Source of the DNA: Streptomyces sp. SCSIO 75703
GTDB taxonomy: Bacteria; Actinomycetota; Actinomycetes; Streptomycetales; Streptomycetaceae
DNA length: 64,000 nucleotides
Direction of reading: 5' to 3'
Assembly: GCF_036607905.1 (NCBI RefSeq)
Contig: NZ_CP144555.1
Span: 3,410,001-3,474,000 of the forward strand
The notes below the pieces were generated by a model. It was not told the origin of the DNA. It ran no database searches and worked only from the letters and a program-made list of their open reading frames with translations. Each line of letters starts with the position of its first letter. Within the stretch, counting starts at the first letter, position 1. Positions 43,363 through 54,418 of the stretch are shown here, in pieces. The position numbers were made by a program, and so were the translations under genes.

Positions 43363-44913
43363 ATGAGTCTGTCACTGCGCTTCGCCGCCGGATCGCACAA
43401 AGGCATGATCCGGGAGGGCAACGAGGACTCCGGTTACGCCGGTCCCCGCCTGCTCGCCATCGCGGACGGCATGGGCGGCCAGGCCGCCGGCGAGGTCGCC
43501 TCCTCCGAGGTGATCTCCACCATCGTCGCCCTCGACGACGACGTGCCCGGCTCCGACCTCCTCACCTCCCTCGGCACCGCCGTGCGGCGGGCCAACGACC
43601 AGCTCCGGCAGATGGTCGAGGAGGACCCCGCCCTGGAGGGCATGGGCACCACGCTCACCGCCCTGCTCTGGACCGGCCAGCGCCTCGGCCTCGTCCACGT
43701 CGGCGACTCGCGCGCCTACCTGCTGCGCGACGGCGTGCTGACCCAGATCACCCAGGACCACACCTGGGTGCAGCGCCTGGTCGACGAGGGGCGCATCACC
43801 GAGGAGGAGGCGGGCACCCACCCCCAGCGCTCCCTGCTCATGCGCGCCCTCGGCAGCGGCGACCACGTCGAACCCGACCTCTCCATCCGCGAGGTCCGGG
43901 CCGGCGACCGCTACCTCATCTGCTCCGACGGGCTCTCCGGCGTCGTCTCCCACCAGACCCTGGAGGAGACCCTCGCCGGCTACCAGGGCCCCCAGGAGAC
44001 CGTGCAGGAACTGATCCAGCTCGCGCTGCGCGGCGGCGGCCCGGACAACATCACCGTCATCGTCGCGGACGTCCTCGACCTCGACACCGGCGACACGCTC
44101 TCCGGGCAGTTGTCCGACACGCCGATCGTGGTCGGCGCCGTCGCGGAGAACCAGCTCCAGGTCAACGACAACGGCATCATGCAGACCCCGGCCGGCCGCG
44201 CCGCCGGCCTCGGCCGCCGGGGACAGCGCCGCGGCGGCGGCGAGTTCGGCCCGCCCGGCAGCGGCGACGGCGCCGGCTACACCCCGGCGGACGGCTTCGG
44301 CGAGTACGACCGGGACGACTTCGTCAAACCCCGCAAGAACCGCCGCTGGCTCAAGCGGTCCCTCTACGGCGCGCTCGCCCTCGCCGTCATCGGCGGCGGG
44401 CTCTACGGCGGCTGGCGCTGGACCCAGACCCAGTACTACGTGGGCACCAACAACGACCACGTCGCGCTCTACCGGGGCATCAGCCAGGACCTCGCCTGGG
44501 TCTCGCTCTCGAAGGTCCAGAAGGACCACCCCGAGATCGAACTCAAGTACCTCCCGCCCTACCAGCAGAAGCTGGTGGAGGCGACCATCGCCGAGGGCGA
44601 CCTGAACGACGCCCGCGCGAAGATCGAGGAGCTGGCCGTCCAGGCGTCCGCCTGCCGCAAGCAGGCCGAACTGCGGGCCGCGGAGAGCGAGAACGCCAAG
44701 TCCGGCGAGGGCCAGGCCGGAGGCACCACGGGAACCACCCCGGCCTCCCTCACGTCCAGGGCCACGGCCGCCCCGACCGCGCCCGCCGCGCCGGAGCAGC
44801 CCACGGAACCCGGATCGTCCCCGTCCCCGTCCACGACCGCACCCACTTCCAGCCCCGGCCCCAGCCTCTCGGAGGAGGAGCAGAAGGTCGTCTCGCTGTG
44901 CGGTAAGCAGTAG
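43363..44913 (+). CDS. pstP: PP2C-type Ser/Thr phosphatase PstP
   Basis: A 516-residue membrane phosphatase. The PP2C domain (about 1-240) has the metal-binding acidic residues of REGNEDSGYAG (D22), AIADGMGGQAAGE (D35), ICSDGLSG and GGGPDNITVIVAD. A Gly-rich linker, one helix (about 337-355, SLYGALALAVIGGGLYGGW) and an external Ser/Thr/Pro-rich tail follow. It would dephosphorylate PknB and its substrates. ATG 43363 has GAGGTG close by. GTG 43315, with GGAGG 9 bases upstream, would add 16 residues and is a real alternative. Confidence 0.9.
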   Translation: MSLSLRFAAGSHKGMIREGNEDSGYAGPRLLAIADGMGGQAAGEVASSEVISTIVALDDDVPGSDLLTSLGTAVRRANDQLRQMVEEDPALEGMGTTLTALLWTGQRLGLVHVGDSRAYLLRDGVLTQITQDHTWVQRLVDEGRITEEEAGTHPQRSLLMRALGSGDHVEPDLSIREVRAGDRYLICSDGLSGVVSHQTLEETLAGYQGPQETVQELIQLALRGGGPDNITVIVADVLDLDTGDTLSGQLSDTPIVVGAVAENQLQVNDNGIMQTPAGRAAGLGRRGQRRGGGEFGPPGSGDGAGYTPADGFGEYDRDDFVKPRKNRRWLKRSLYGALALAVIGGGLYGGWRWTQTQYYVGTNNDHVALYRGISQDLAWVSLSKVQKDHPEIELKYLPPYQQKLVEATIAEGDLNDARAKIEELAVQASACRKQAELRAAESENAKSGEGQAGGTTGTTPASLTSRATAAPTAPAAPEQPTEPGSSPSPSTTAPTSSPGPSLSEEEQKVVSLCGKQ

Positions 44914-44940
44914 GCAAGCCGTGAGAGGCCCCGTCACACG

Positions 44941-46386
44941 ATGAGCAGTACTACGAACTCGCCGACCCACCACACGTCCACGATCGGTGCCATCGGCGCG
45001 CCCAGCCGCCGCAACACCGAACTGGCCCTGCTGGTCTTCGCGGTCGTCATCCCGGTCTTCGCCTACGCCAACGTGGGCCTGGCCCTGCACGGCGAGGTCC
45101 CCACCGGGCTGCTGAGCTACGGCCTGGGCCTCGGCCTGCTGGCCGGCGTCGGCCACCTGGTGGTGCGCAAGTTCGCCCCGTTCGCGGACCCGCTGCTGCT
45201 GCCGCTGGCCACGCTGCTCAACGGGCTGGGCCTGGTCGCCATCTGGCGGCTGGACCAGTCGGAGCTGCTCCAGGCCATCAACCAGGCCGGGAACGCGGCC
45301 CCGCGGCAGCTCATGTACACCGCGATGGGCATCGCGCTCTTCGTCGTCGTGATGGTCTTCCTCAAGGACCACCGCGTCCTGCAGCGCTACACGTACATCT
45401 CCATGGCCGGCGCGCTGGTCCTGCTGCTGCTGCCGCTCGTGCCGGGCCTCGGCCTCGACGTCTACGGCGCCAAGATCTGGATCCAGATCGGCTCCTTCAG
45501 CATCCAGCCCGGCGAGTTCGCCAAGATCGTGCTGGCGATCTTCTTCGCCGGCTACCTGATGGTGAAGCGCGACGCGCTGGCCCTGGCCAGCCGCCGCTTC
45601 ATGGGGCTCTACCTGCCCCGCGGCCGTGACCTCGGCCCGATCGTCGTGGTCTGGGCGATCTCGATCCTGATCCTCGTCTTCGAGACCGACCTCGGCACCT
45701 CGCTGCTCTTCTTCGGCATGTTCGTGATCATGCTGTACGTCGCCACCGAGCGGACGAGCTGGATCGTCTTCGGTCTGCTGATGTCCGCGGTCGGCGCGGT
45801 CGGCGTGGCCAGCTTCGAACCGCACATCCAGACCCGGGTGCACGCCTGGCTCGACCCGATGCGGGAGTACCAGCTCAGCCGGTCCGGCGCCACCGACGGC
45901 ATGGTCCACTCCGAGCAGGCGATGCAGGCGCTGTGGGCCTTCGGCTCCGGCGGCACCCTCGGCACCGGCTGGGGCCAGGGCCACTCCGAGCTGATCCGCT
46001 TCGCCGCCAACTCCGACTTCATCCTCGCCACCTTCGGCGAGGAACTGGGGCTGGCCGGCATCATGGCCCTGCTGCTGCTGTACGCGCTGATCGTGGAGCG
46101 CGGCGTGCGCACCGCCCTCGCCGCCCGCGACCCCTTCGGCAAGCTGCTCGCCATCGGCCTGTCCGGCGCCTTCGCCCTCCAGGTGTTCGTCGTCGCCGGC
46201 GGTGTCATGGGCCTCATCCCGCTCACCGGTATGACGATGCCCTTCCTCGCGTACGGAGGTTCCTCCGTCATCGCCAACTGGGCCCTGATCGGCATCCTGC
46301 TGCGGATCAGCGACACCGCCCGCCGCCCGGCCCCGGCCCCCGCCGCCAACCCCGACGCCGAGATGACCCAGGTGGTCCGACCGTGA
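44941..46386 (+). CDS. rodA: SEDS glycosyltransferase RodA/FtsW family
   Basis: A 481-residue polytopic protein with about ten to twelve helices and the SEDS signatures (GAKIWIQIGSFSIQPGEFAKIVLAIFFAGYL, ETDLGTSLLFFGMF, FAANSDFILATFGEELGL, MPFLAYGGSS). SEDS proteins polymerise lipid II into glycan with a partner class B PBP. The partner, PbpA, follows with a GTGA overlap. Its place in the fhaA-pknB cluster identifies it as the RodA-like paralogue rather than the dcw-cluster FtsW. Confidence 0.92.
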   Translation: MSSTTNSPTHHTSTIGAIGAPSRRNTELALLVFAVVIPVFAYANVGLALHGEVPTGLLSYGLGLGLLAGVGHLVVRKFAPFADPLLLPLATLLNGLGLVAIWRLDQSELLQAINQAGNAAPRQLMYTAMGIALFVVVMVFLKDHRVLQRYTYISMAGALVLLLLPLVPGLGLDVYGAKIWIQIGSFSIQPGEFAKIVLAIFFAGYLMVKRDALALASRRFMGLYLPRGRDLGPIVVVWAISILILVFETDLGTSLLFFGMFVIMLYVATERTSWIVFGLLMSAVGAVGVASFEPHIQTRVHAWLDPMREYQLSRSGATDGMVHSEQAMQALWAFGSGGTLGTGWGQGHSELIRFAANSDFILATFGEELGLAGIMALLLLYALIVERGVRTALAARDPFGKLLAIGLSGAFALQVFVVAGGVMGLIPLTGMTMPFLAYGGSSVIANWALIGILLRISDTARRPAPAPAANPDAEMTQVVRP

Positions 46387-47855
46387 ACAAGCCTCTGCGC
46401 CGTATCGCGATCTTCTGCGGCCTCCTGGTGCTGGCCCTGCTGCTGCGCGACAACTGGCTCCAGTACGTCCAGGCCGACACCCTGAAGAACGACGAGAACA
46501 ACCGCCGCGTCGCCATCGAGCGGTACGCCAGCCCGCGCGGCGACATCATCGTGGACGGCAAGGCCATCACCGGCCACGCCACCACCAAGGGCGACTTCAA
46601 GTTCAAGCGCACCTACAAGGACGGCGCCATGTGGGCGCCGGTGACCGGCTACGTCTCCCAGGCGTACGGCGCCACCCAGATCGAGGCCATCCACGACGGC
46701 ATCCTCACCGGCAACGACGACCGGCTCTTCTTCCGCAACACGCTCGACATGATCACGGGCAAGAAGCGCGAGGGCGGCAACGTCGTCACCACCCTGAACG
46801 CCGCCGCCCAGAAGGCCGCCTACGAGGGCCTGGCCAAGCGGGGTGGCAAGGGCGCCGTCGCGGCGATCGAGCCGTCCACCGGCAAGATCCTCGCGCTCGC
46901 CTCGTACCCCTCGTACGACCCCTCGGTCTTCGCCGGCGGTTCCAACGCGGACGGCGAGGCGTGGAACAAGCTGCAGAAGAAGAACGACAAGAACGACCCG
47001 ATGCTCAACCGGGCGCTGCGCGAGGTCTACCCGCCCGGCTCCACCTTCAAGGTGGTCACCGCCGCCGCGGCCCTGGAGAACGGGCTGTACTCCTCGGCCG
47101 AGGAGAAGACCGACTCGCCGCTGCCGTGGACCATGCCGGGCACCACGACCGAGCTGCCCAACGAGGGCAACATCCCCTGCGAGAACGCCACGCTGCGCGA
47201 GGCGCTGCGGGTCTCCTGCAACACCGTCTTCGGCAAGATCGGCTCCGACCTCGGCAACGAGAAGATGCTGGAGCAGACGAAGAAGTTCGGCTTCACCGAG
47301 GAGCAGTTCGTCCCGGTCCGCTCCAGCGCCTCGGTCTTCTCCGACGACATGAACCCCTCGCAGACCGCGCTCTCCTCCATCGGCCAGTTCAACACCGCGG
47401 CCACCCCGCTCCAGATGGCCATGGTCACCGCGGCCATCGCCAACAACGGCACGCTGATGAAGCCGTACATGGTCGACGAGCTGCAGGCCCCGAGCGTCGA
47501 CACGATCGAGAAGACGGACCCGCAGGAGATGAGCAAGCCGCTCTCCGCGCAGAACGCCCAGATCCTCCAGTCCATGATGGAGACCGTGGTCAAGGACGGC
47601 ACGGGAACCAACGCGCGGATCCCCGGCGTCACCGTCGGCGGGAAGACCGGTACCGCACAGCACGGTGTCGACAACAGCGAGAACCCGTACGCCTGGTTCA
47701 TCTCCTACGCCAAGGGCCCGGACGGCAGCTCGCCGGTGGCCGTGGCCGTGGTCATCGAGGACGAGGCCGCGGTCCGCGACGACATCTCCGGCGGCGGCCT
47801 CGCGGCGCCGATCGCCAAGAGCGTCATGCAGGCCGTGCTCGACGGCAAGAGGTGA
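46383..47855 (+). CDS. pbpA: class B penicillin-binding protein PbpA
   Basis: A 490-residue transpeptidase. A short cytoplasmic end and one helix (about 7-25) precede a dimerisation domain with RGDIIVDGK. The transpeptidase domain (about 155-490) has S220-T-F-K223, S278-C-N280 and K421-T-G423. It crosslinks peptidoglycan together with RodA. GTG 46383 overlaps the rodA stop by 4 bp. In actinobacteria PbpA is phosphorylated by PknB and acts at septa and poles. Confidence 0.93.
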   Translation: MNKPLRRIAIFCGLLVLALLLRDNWLQYVQADTLKNDENNRRVAIERYASPRGDIIVDGKAITGHATTKGDFKFKRTYKDGAMWAPVTGYVSQAYGATQIEAIHDGILTGNDDRLFFRNTLDMITGKKREGGNVVTTLNAAAQKAAYEGLAKRGGKGAVAAIEPSTGKILALASYPSYDPSVFAGGSNADGEAWNKLQKKNDKNDPMLNRALREVYPPGSTFKVVTAAAALENGLYSSAEEKTDSPLPWTMPGTTTELPNEGNIPCENATLREALRVSCNTVFGKIGSDLGNEKMLEQTKKFGFTEEQFVPVRSSASVFSDDMNPSQTALSSIGQFNTAATPLQMAMVTAAIANNGTLMKPYMVDELQAPSVDTIEKTDPQEMSKPLSAQNAQILQSMMETVVKDGTGTNARIPGVTVGGKTGTAQHGVDNSENPYAWFISYAKGPDGSSPVAVAVVIEDEAAVRDDISGGGLAAPIAKSVMQAVLDGKR

Positions 47856-48045
47856 CCGGGGACCGGACGGAACGTGACTCCGGTCACGCCGCCTTCACAT
47901 CGGCGCACGTTGCGATACCGGTCCCGTATCGGCTGACAGGCTTGGCCGGGTGACGCAAAGCGAGCCGGGTACGGTAGGCCGGACGGCAGCCTCCGACCGT
48001 ACAAGCAGGCCGGTCGGGACCGACGGAGAGGGCTGGTAGGTAGCT

Positions 48046-50028
<1,983 letters not shown>

Positions 50029-50048
50029 GCCCCGCGGCCACCCCGCTC

Positions 50049-50097
50049 ACGACGGAGCCCCGGCACCCCTCCTGCGAGGGGGCCGGGGCTCCGTCGT
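50049..50097. terminator. bidirectional terminator hairpin
   Basis: A perfect 16-bp stem (50049-50064 with 50082-50097) with a second small stem in the loop. It ends the fhaA-pknB operon and faces the convergent sortase operon. Confidence 0.85.
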
Positions 50098-50172
50098 GTC
50101 CCGTGTCCCGCGTGCCTCCCGGCCGAGGGGAGGCCCGGCCGGCAAAGACTCCGCCGGCGGCCGGGGGAAGGC

Positions 50173-50937
50173 TCAGCCGAGTTCCTTCGGCGGCGTCCGG
50201 TCGGCGTCCACCTTCTCCGTGCGGACCAGCTCGCCCCAGACCACGTACCGGTACCGGCTGGTGTACACCGGCGTGCAGGTGGTCAGGGTGATGTAGTGGC
50301 CGGCCTCCGTGCGGCCGGACTCCTCCGGCACCGGGGCGATGGCGTCGACGTTGTACTTCGAGGTCTCCGGGAGGATGCTGTAGACCTTGTAGACGTACCA
50401 GGTGTCCTTCGTCTCGAAGACGATCGGGTCACCCTTCTCGATCTTGTGGATGTCGTGGAACTTCGCGCCGTGCCCGTCGCGGTGGGCCGCCAGCGAGAAG
50501 TTGCCCTCCTTGCCGGAGGACGGCAGCGTCGCCTCGACGGGGTCCGTGTAGTAGCCGGCCACGCCGTCGTTCAGGATCTCGCTCGACGTGCCCTTCTCCA
50601 CCAGGACCTCGCCGTCGCCCATCGCGGGCACGTGCAGGAAGCCGACGCCGGCCTTGGTGTCCAGCGCGCCCGGCCCGGACGGCCCGGCGTCGCGCGCCCA
50701 GGTGTCGCGGACCCGTTCCGCCTGCCGGTCGGCCGCCCGGTCGGCGACGACGTTCGTCCACCACAGCGAGTAGACGACGAACAGGCCGAGCACCAGGCCC
50801 GCGGTGATGAGCAGTTCACCGAGGAAGCTGACGGCCAGGGCGACGAAGCGTCCGGCGCCGCGTCTTCGGCCCGCGGGCGGCGGTGAGCCGGGCGCGGCGG
50901 TGTGCTCTTCGTGGTCCGTGTCGGTGGTCGCTGCCAC
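50173..50937 (-). CDS. srtE: class E sortase (short form)
   Basis: A 254-residue membrane transpeptidase. An N-terminal helix (about 31-58, FVALAVSFLGELLITAGLVLGLFVVY) is followed by the sortase barrel. Catalytic residues are H152 (SLAAHRDGHG), C221 (YITLTTCTP) and an Arg at 228 or 230. Class E sortases cut LAXTG-type signals and attach chaplins and other proteins to the wall, a step needed for aerial hyphae. It lies 14 bp after a second sortase. The tandem pair corresponds to the S. coelicolor srtE1/srtE2 locus. I cannot say which member this is. Confidence 0.92.
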   Translation of the reverse strand: MAATTDTDHEEHTAAPGSPPPAGRRRGAGRFVALAVSFLGELLITAGLVLGLFVVYSLWWTNVVADRAADRQAERVRDTWARDAGPSGPGALDTKAGVGFLHVPAMGDGEVLVEKGTSSEILNDGVAGYYTDPVEATLPSSGKEGNFSLAAHRDGHGAKFHDIHKIEKGDPIVFETKDTWYVYKVYSILPETSKYNVDAIAPVPEESGRTEAGHYITLTTCTPVYTSRYRYVVWGELVRTEKVDADRTPPKELG

Positions 50938-50951
50938 TGGTCATCCGCCCT

Positions 50952-52277
50952 TTATCTGACGAGCGCATCCGGCTTGCCCTTGCTGCGCGGCCGTTCCTCG
51001 TCCATCTTGCCCCAGACGATCATCCGGTACTTGCTGGTGAACTCCGGAGTGCACGTGGTGAGCGTGACGTAGCGGCCGGGCTCGGTGAACCCCGCCTCGG
51101 CGGGCACCGGGTCGAGGACGCCGATGTTGCTCGGCGGGGTCACCGGCAGGATGGACGCCATCTTGTACACGAAGTACGTGTCCTGTGTCTCCACCACGAT
51201 CGGGTCGCCCGGATTCAGCTTGTTGATGTACCGGAACGGCTCGCCGTGGGTGTTGCGGTGGCCCGCCAGTCCGAAGTTCCCGGTCTTCGCCTCGGGCATC
51301 GCGGTCTTCAGCCCCTCCTCGGCGTAGTGCCCGACCATGCCCCGGTCGAGCACCTTCTTGCTGTCGATGCCCTCGGCGATCGGCACGACGACGTCCAGCT
51401 TGGGGATGTGCAGGATCGCGAAGCCCTGCCCCGGTTCGAAGGCGCCCGGGTTGCGCTTGCCGTTGGCCCAGTCGTCCTGGAGGCTGCTGGTCGCCTGGTC
51501 GGCCTGGGCGTGCGCGCGCACGTTCGTCCACCAGAGCTGGTAGGTGACGAAGAGCAGCATCAGCACGCCGGTCGTGATGAACACCTCGCCCACGGCCCGG
51601 CTGGCGACGGCGGCGGCGCCGGGCTTGCGGGCCCGTGCCCGGCGGCGGGCCTCGACGCGGGAGAGGGGCGCCTCCGGCTCCTCCCCGCCCTCCGGGGCGG
51701 CCGGGACCCGTCCGCCGGCCGCGCGGCGCCCCTGACGCCGTCTGGCCGCCTTCCTGCGGGCCGCGCGACCGCCGCCCGGGGGGCCGTCCGCGGCGGGTAC
51801 GGCGGCCGGGGCCGGTTCGGGGGGCGCCTCCGGCAGGCGCAGGGCCATGGTCTCGTCATCGGCGACGGGCGGGTGAGCGGCCGTTGCGGAGGAGAAGTAC
51901 GGGTCTCCCGCGAAGGCGGTGTACGGGTCTCCCGCGCCCGGGTGTCCGTAGGCGTCACCGGGGTGGGCCCGGCCGCCCGGGGGATGCCCGGGGTCGGGGT
52001 CGGGGTGGCCGGGTGCTCCGCCGGGGTAGGCGTGCGCCCCGCCGGGATGACCGTGGGTCCCCGGGTGCCCGTGGGCCCCGCCGGGATGACCGTGCGTGTC
52101 GCCGGGGTGCCCGTGGGCCCCGCCGGGGCCGCCCTCCGCGCCGGGCGGATGGGCGCCTGCCCCCGGGTCCCCGTACAGGCCGTCCCCGAGCGCACCGGAC
52201 CCCCCGTACGCCCCCGCGTACGAGGCCGCCTCGTCACCGGCCGCGCCGGACGCGCGCTCGGGGCGCAGCGCGGTCAC
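50952..52277 (-). CDS. srtE: class E sortase with long repetitive N-terminus
   Basis: A 441-residue sortase. About 220 cytoplasmic residues precede the helix (about 232-252, VASRAVGEVFITTGVLMLLFVTYQLWW). They include a His/Gly/Pro repeat (HGHPGGAHGHPGTHGHPGG, about 55-85) and an Arg/Lys-rich stretch (RRKAARRRQGRRA). The catalytic domain has FGLAGHRNTHG, YVTLTTCTPEFTSKYRM and the same topology as its neighbour. GTG 52277 overlaps the pabA stop (GTGA), while the stop is TAA, rare in this window. The long tail is about 100 or more residues beyond a typical SrtE and may bind metal or a partner. Confidence 0.9.
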   Translation of the reverse strand: MTALRPERASGAAGDEAASYAGAYGGSGALGDGLYGDPGAGAHPPGAEGGPGGAHGHPGDTHGHPGGAHGHPGTHGHPGGAHAYPGGAPGHPDPDPGHPPGGRAHPGDAYGHPGAGDPYTAFAGDPYFSSATAAHPPVADDETMALRLPEAPPEPAPAAVPAADGPPGGGRAARRKAARRRQGRRAAGGRVPAAPEGGEEPEAPLSRVEARRRARARKPGAAAVASRAVGEVFITTGVLMLLFVTYQLWWTNVRAHAQADQATSSLQDDWANGKRNPGAFEPGQGFAILHIPKLDVVVPIAEGIDSKKVLDRGMVGHYAEEGLKTAMPEAKTGNFGLAGHRNTHGEPFRYINKLNPGDPIVVETQDTYFVYKMASILPVTPPSNIGVLDPVPAEAGFTEPGRYVTLTTCTPEFTSKYRMIVWGKMDEERPRSKGKPDALVR

Positions 52278-52912
52278 GCCGTGGCCCTGCCCACCACCGG
52301 GGCGAGCCCCGCCGACCTCGCCACGGCCCCCTCGTCACCGCACGCGGCCAGCCAGTTGGCCAGCATCCGGTGGCCGTGCTCGGTCAGCACCGACTCGGGG
52401 TGGAACTGCACGCCCTCGACGGACAGTTCGCGGTGGCGCAGGCCCATCACGATGCCGTCGGGGGTGCGCGCCGTCACCGTCAGCTCGGCGGGCACCGTCT
52501 CGGGCCGCGCCGCGAGCGAGTGGTAACGGGTCGCGGTGAACGGCGACGGCAGCCCGGCGAAGACGCCCTCGCCCTCGTGCAGCACCGGCGAGGTCTTGCC
52601 GTGCAGCAGCTCGGGGGCCCGGTCGACCACGCCCCCGTAGGCCACCTGCATGGACTGCATGCCGAGGCAGACGCCGAAGACGGGGACGCCGGTGGCCGCG
52701 CAGTGGCGGACCATCTCGACGCAGACGCCCGCCTGTTCGGGGGTGCCGGGGCCGGGGGAGAGCAGTACGCCGTCGAAGCCGTCCCGCGCGTGCGCGGTGG
52801 ACACCTCGTCGTTGCGCAGCACCTCGCACTCGGCGCCGAGCTGGTAGAGGTACTGGACCAGGTTGAAGACGAAGCTGTCGTAGTTGTCGACGACGAGGAT
52901 GCGCGCACTCAC
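52274..52912 (-). CDS. pabA: anthranilate/aminodeoxychorismate synthase component II (glutamine amidotransferase)
   Basis: A 212-residue class I glutamine amidotransferase. It carries the nucleophile Cys in VFGVCLGMQSMQVAYGG and the His-Glu pair in VQFHPESVLTEHG; the N-terminal VVDNYDSFVFNLVQYL is typical of TrpG/PabA. It supplies ammonia from glutamine to chorismate-using enzymes for folate or tryptophan. No component I is nearby, so it probably serves a distant partner. GTG 52912 overlaps the stop of the small membrane protein (GTGA). Confidence 0.9.
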   Translation of the reverse strand: MSARILVVDNYDSFVFNLVQYLYQLGAECEVLRNDEVSTAHARDGFDGVLLSPGPGTPEQAGVCVEMVRHCAATGVPVFGVCLGMQSMQVAYGGVVDRAPELLHGKTSPVLHEGEGVFAGLPSPFTATRYHSLAARPETVPAELTVTARTPDGIVMGLRHRELSVEGVQFHPESVLTEHGHRMLANWLAACGDEGAVARSAGLAPVVGRATA

Positions 52913-53070
52913 TGGTTGTCCACCGTCACATCGTTGAAGGGAAGCAGCGGTTCGGCCCATGGGAAGACGTACTGGAACAGTGCGTAGACCACGGCCACGA
53001 CGAGCACGAGCGAGATCAGCGCCTTCGCCCACGCGTTCCCCGGCAGATGCCGCCAGATCCAGCCGTACAT
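52909..53070 (-). CDS. 53-residue single-pass membrane protein
   Basis: A short protein with one clear helix (about 16-38, ALISLVLVVAVVYALFQYVF) preceded by the basic, aromatic start MYGWIWRHLPGNAWAK and followed by an acidic external tail. Conserved small membrane proteins occupy this place between crgA/DUF881 and pabA in Streptomyces; the function is not known. ATG 53070 has AAGGGG 6 bases upstream. It is coupled to pabA. Confidence 0.75.
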   Translation of the reverse strand: MYGWIWRHLPGNAWAKALISLVLVVAVVYALFQYVFPWAEPLLPFNDVTVDNQ

Positions 53071-53151
53071 GCCGCCCCTTCCGTCGCACCACGGCACCAG
53101 ACTCACGCCGTACGAGACCAGACTAACGGCGAGAGGCCGTCCGGAAGGGCG

Positions 53152-53931
53152 TCACTGGACAGGCCGTGCGTAGTGCAGGTCCACCGTGCCCGAGTAACCG
53201 GGCAGCTTCACGGTCCGCTGGTCCTCGACCTTCCAGCCGAGACCGTAGACGTTGACGTAGACCATGTAGTTCTGGATCGCCGGGGACTCGGCGAGGGCCC
53301 GCTTGAGCCGCTTCGGGTCGCCGACCGCCTGGATCGTGTACGGCGGCGAGTAGACGCGGCCCTGGAGGATCAGGGTGTTGCCCACGCAGCGGACGGCGCT
53401 GGTGGAGATCAGCCGCTGGTCCATGACCTTGATGCCCCGGGCGCCGCCCTGCCAGAGCGCGTTGACGACGGCCTGGAGGTCCTGCTGGTGGATGACGAGG
53501 TAGTCGGGCTGCGGATCGGGGTAGCCGGGGAGCCTGGCGGTGGCGCCGGGCGGGGCGTCGTCGAGCGTGACGGTGAGGGCCTCGCCCTCGACCGGCTGGG
53601 TGCCGGCCCGGTCCTCCAGCTCGGCCAGCTTGGCGTCCTCCTCCCTGGTGCTGCCGTCGTCGCGGCGGGCCAGGGTGTCGACGTCCCGGCGCAGGGCGGC
53701 GTTGGCCTCCTCCAGCTCGCCGTTCTTGCGGCTGCGGTCCTGGACGAGGTCGGACAGCCGCAGCAGTGAGGCGTCGGTGCGGATGTTCGTGCCCTTGGCG
53801 GTGTCGAAGCTGGTGAAGAAGATGAGCCCGGCGAGTGCGAAGACGGCCGCGGTGAGCACCCGCACGGGCCGGAAGCGGCGCCCGGGGCCCGGGCCGGCCC
53901 CCGTCCCCGGGGAGTCGGCAGAATTGCTCAA
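53152..53931 (-). CDS. DUF881 family membrane protein
   Basis: A 259-residue protein. One N-terminal helix (about 25-44, [18 protein letters not shown]), a coiled coil (about 55-100, [29 protein letters not shown]) and an external alpha/beta DUF881 domain (about 110-255, with [33 protein letters not shown]) match the actinobacterial DUF881/YlxX family found near crgA. The function is unknown; the fold resembles division-linked periplasmic domains. The start is TTG 53931 with AAGGG upstream; no ATG or GTG fits better. It is divergent from crgA. Confidence 0.88.
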   Translation of the reverse strand: MSNSADSPGTGAGPGPGRRFRPVRVLTAAVFALAGLIFFTSFDTAKGTNIRTDASLLRLSDLVQDRSRKNGELEEANAALRRDVDTLARRDDGSTREEDAKLAELEDRAGTQPVEGEALTVTLDDAPPGATARLPGYPDPQPDYLVIHQQDLQAVVNALWQGGARGIKVMDQRLISTSAVRCVGNTLILQGRVYSPPYTIQAVGDPKRLKRALAESPAIQNYMVYVNVYGLGWKVEDQRTVKLPGYSGTVDLHYARPVQ

Positions 53932-54073
53932 CGTACCCTTATCTCCTTCGGCGCCGCGGAAGCACTACGCTAACGGACGCCCGGGGGAGCGCTCAGAGTC
54001 CCCTTGCCCACCCGCCCCCGAGCCCGACCCGTTCCCTGCGCGGTCACGCAGCGCATCGACAGGAGAGACCCTC

Positions 54074-54328
54074 GTGCCGAAGTCACGTATCCGCAAGAAG
54101 GCCGACTACACGCCGCCGCCCGCGAAGCAGACCGCGGCCATCAAACTGAACAGCCGCGGCTGGGTCGCACCGGTGATGCTGGCCATGTTCGTCCTCGGCC
54201 TGGCCTGGATCGTCCTCTTCTACGTGACCGACGGTTCGCTGCCCGTCGAGCAGCTCGGCAACTGGAACATCGTGGTGGGCTTCGGCTTCATCGCCGCCGG
54301 GTTCGGCGTCTCCACCCAGTGGAAGTAG
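54074..54328 (+). CDS. crgA: cell division protein CrgA
   Basis: An 84-residue two-helix membrane protein. A basic start ([18 protein letters not shown]) precedes helices at about 33-53 ([21 protein letters not shown]) and 64-80 ([17 protein letters not shown]). CrgA restrains FtsZ-ring assembly and coordinates growth with septation in aerial hyphae. GTG 54074 has AGGAGAG upstream. The stop codon lies in the first half of an exact 15-bp tandem duplication. Confidence 0.93.
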   Translation: MPKSRIRKKADYTPPPAKQTAAIKLNSRGWVAPVMLAMFVLGLAWIVLFYVTDGSLPVEQLGNWNIVVGFGFIAAGFGVSTQWK

Positions 54329-54350
54329 CTCTGCGGGAAGTAGCTCTGCG
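54321..54350 (+). repeat. exact 15-bp tandem duplication over the crgA stop
   Basis: GGAAGTAGCTCTGCG occurs twice back to back (54321-54335 and 54336-54350). The first copy contains the last bases of crgA and its TAG. The second copy repeats AAG-TAG in the same frame, giving a second in-frame stop 15 bp later. Confidence 0.95.
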
Positions 54351-54367
54351 CAGCGCTCTCCCCTGAG

Positions 54368-54376
54368 TTATCCACA
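54368..54376 (+). other. DnaA box (TTATCCACA)
   Basis: A perfect match to the classical DnaA box. It is the first of four boxes within 200 bp between crgA and the rhomboid gene. Confidence 0.8.
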
Positions 54377-54380
54377 GCGG

Positions 54381-54389
54381 TTTTCCACA
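54381..54389 (+). other. DnaA box variant (TTTTCCACA)
   Basis: One mismatch to TTATCCACA, same strand and 4 bp after the first box, so the two centres are 13 bp apart. Confidence 0.55.
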
Positions 54390-54409
54390 TGGGGAAAAGA
54401 AAGACGATC

Positions 54410-54418
54410 TGTGGATAA
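54410..54418 (-). other. DnaA box (TTATCCACA on minus strand)
   Basis: The plus strand reads TGTGGATAA. It is a perfect box in inverted orientation to the first two, with the A-rich stretch GGGGAAAAGAAAGA between them. Confidence 0.8.

Noticed and set aside
52274-52912. pabA considered as part of a secondary-metabolite cluster
   Set aside because: No component I, aminotransferase or other biosynthetic genes are nearby, and its neighbours are the conserved division genes.
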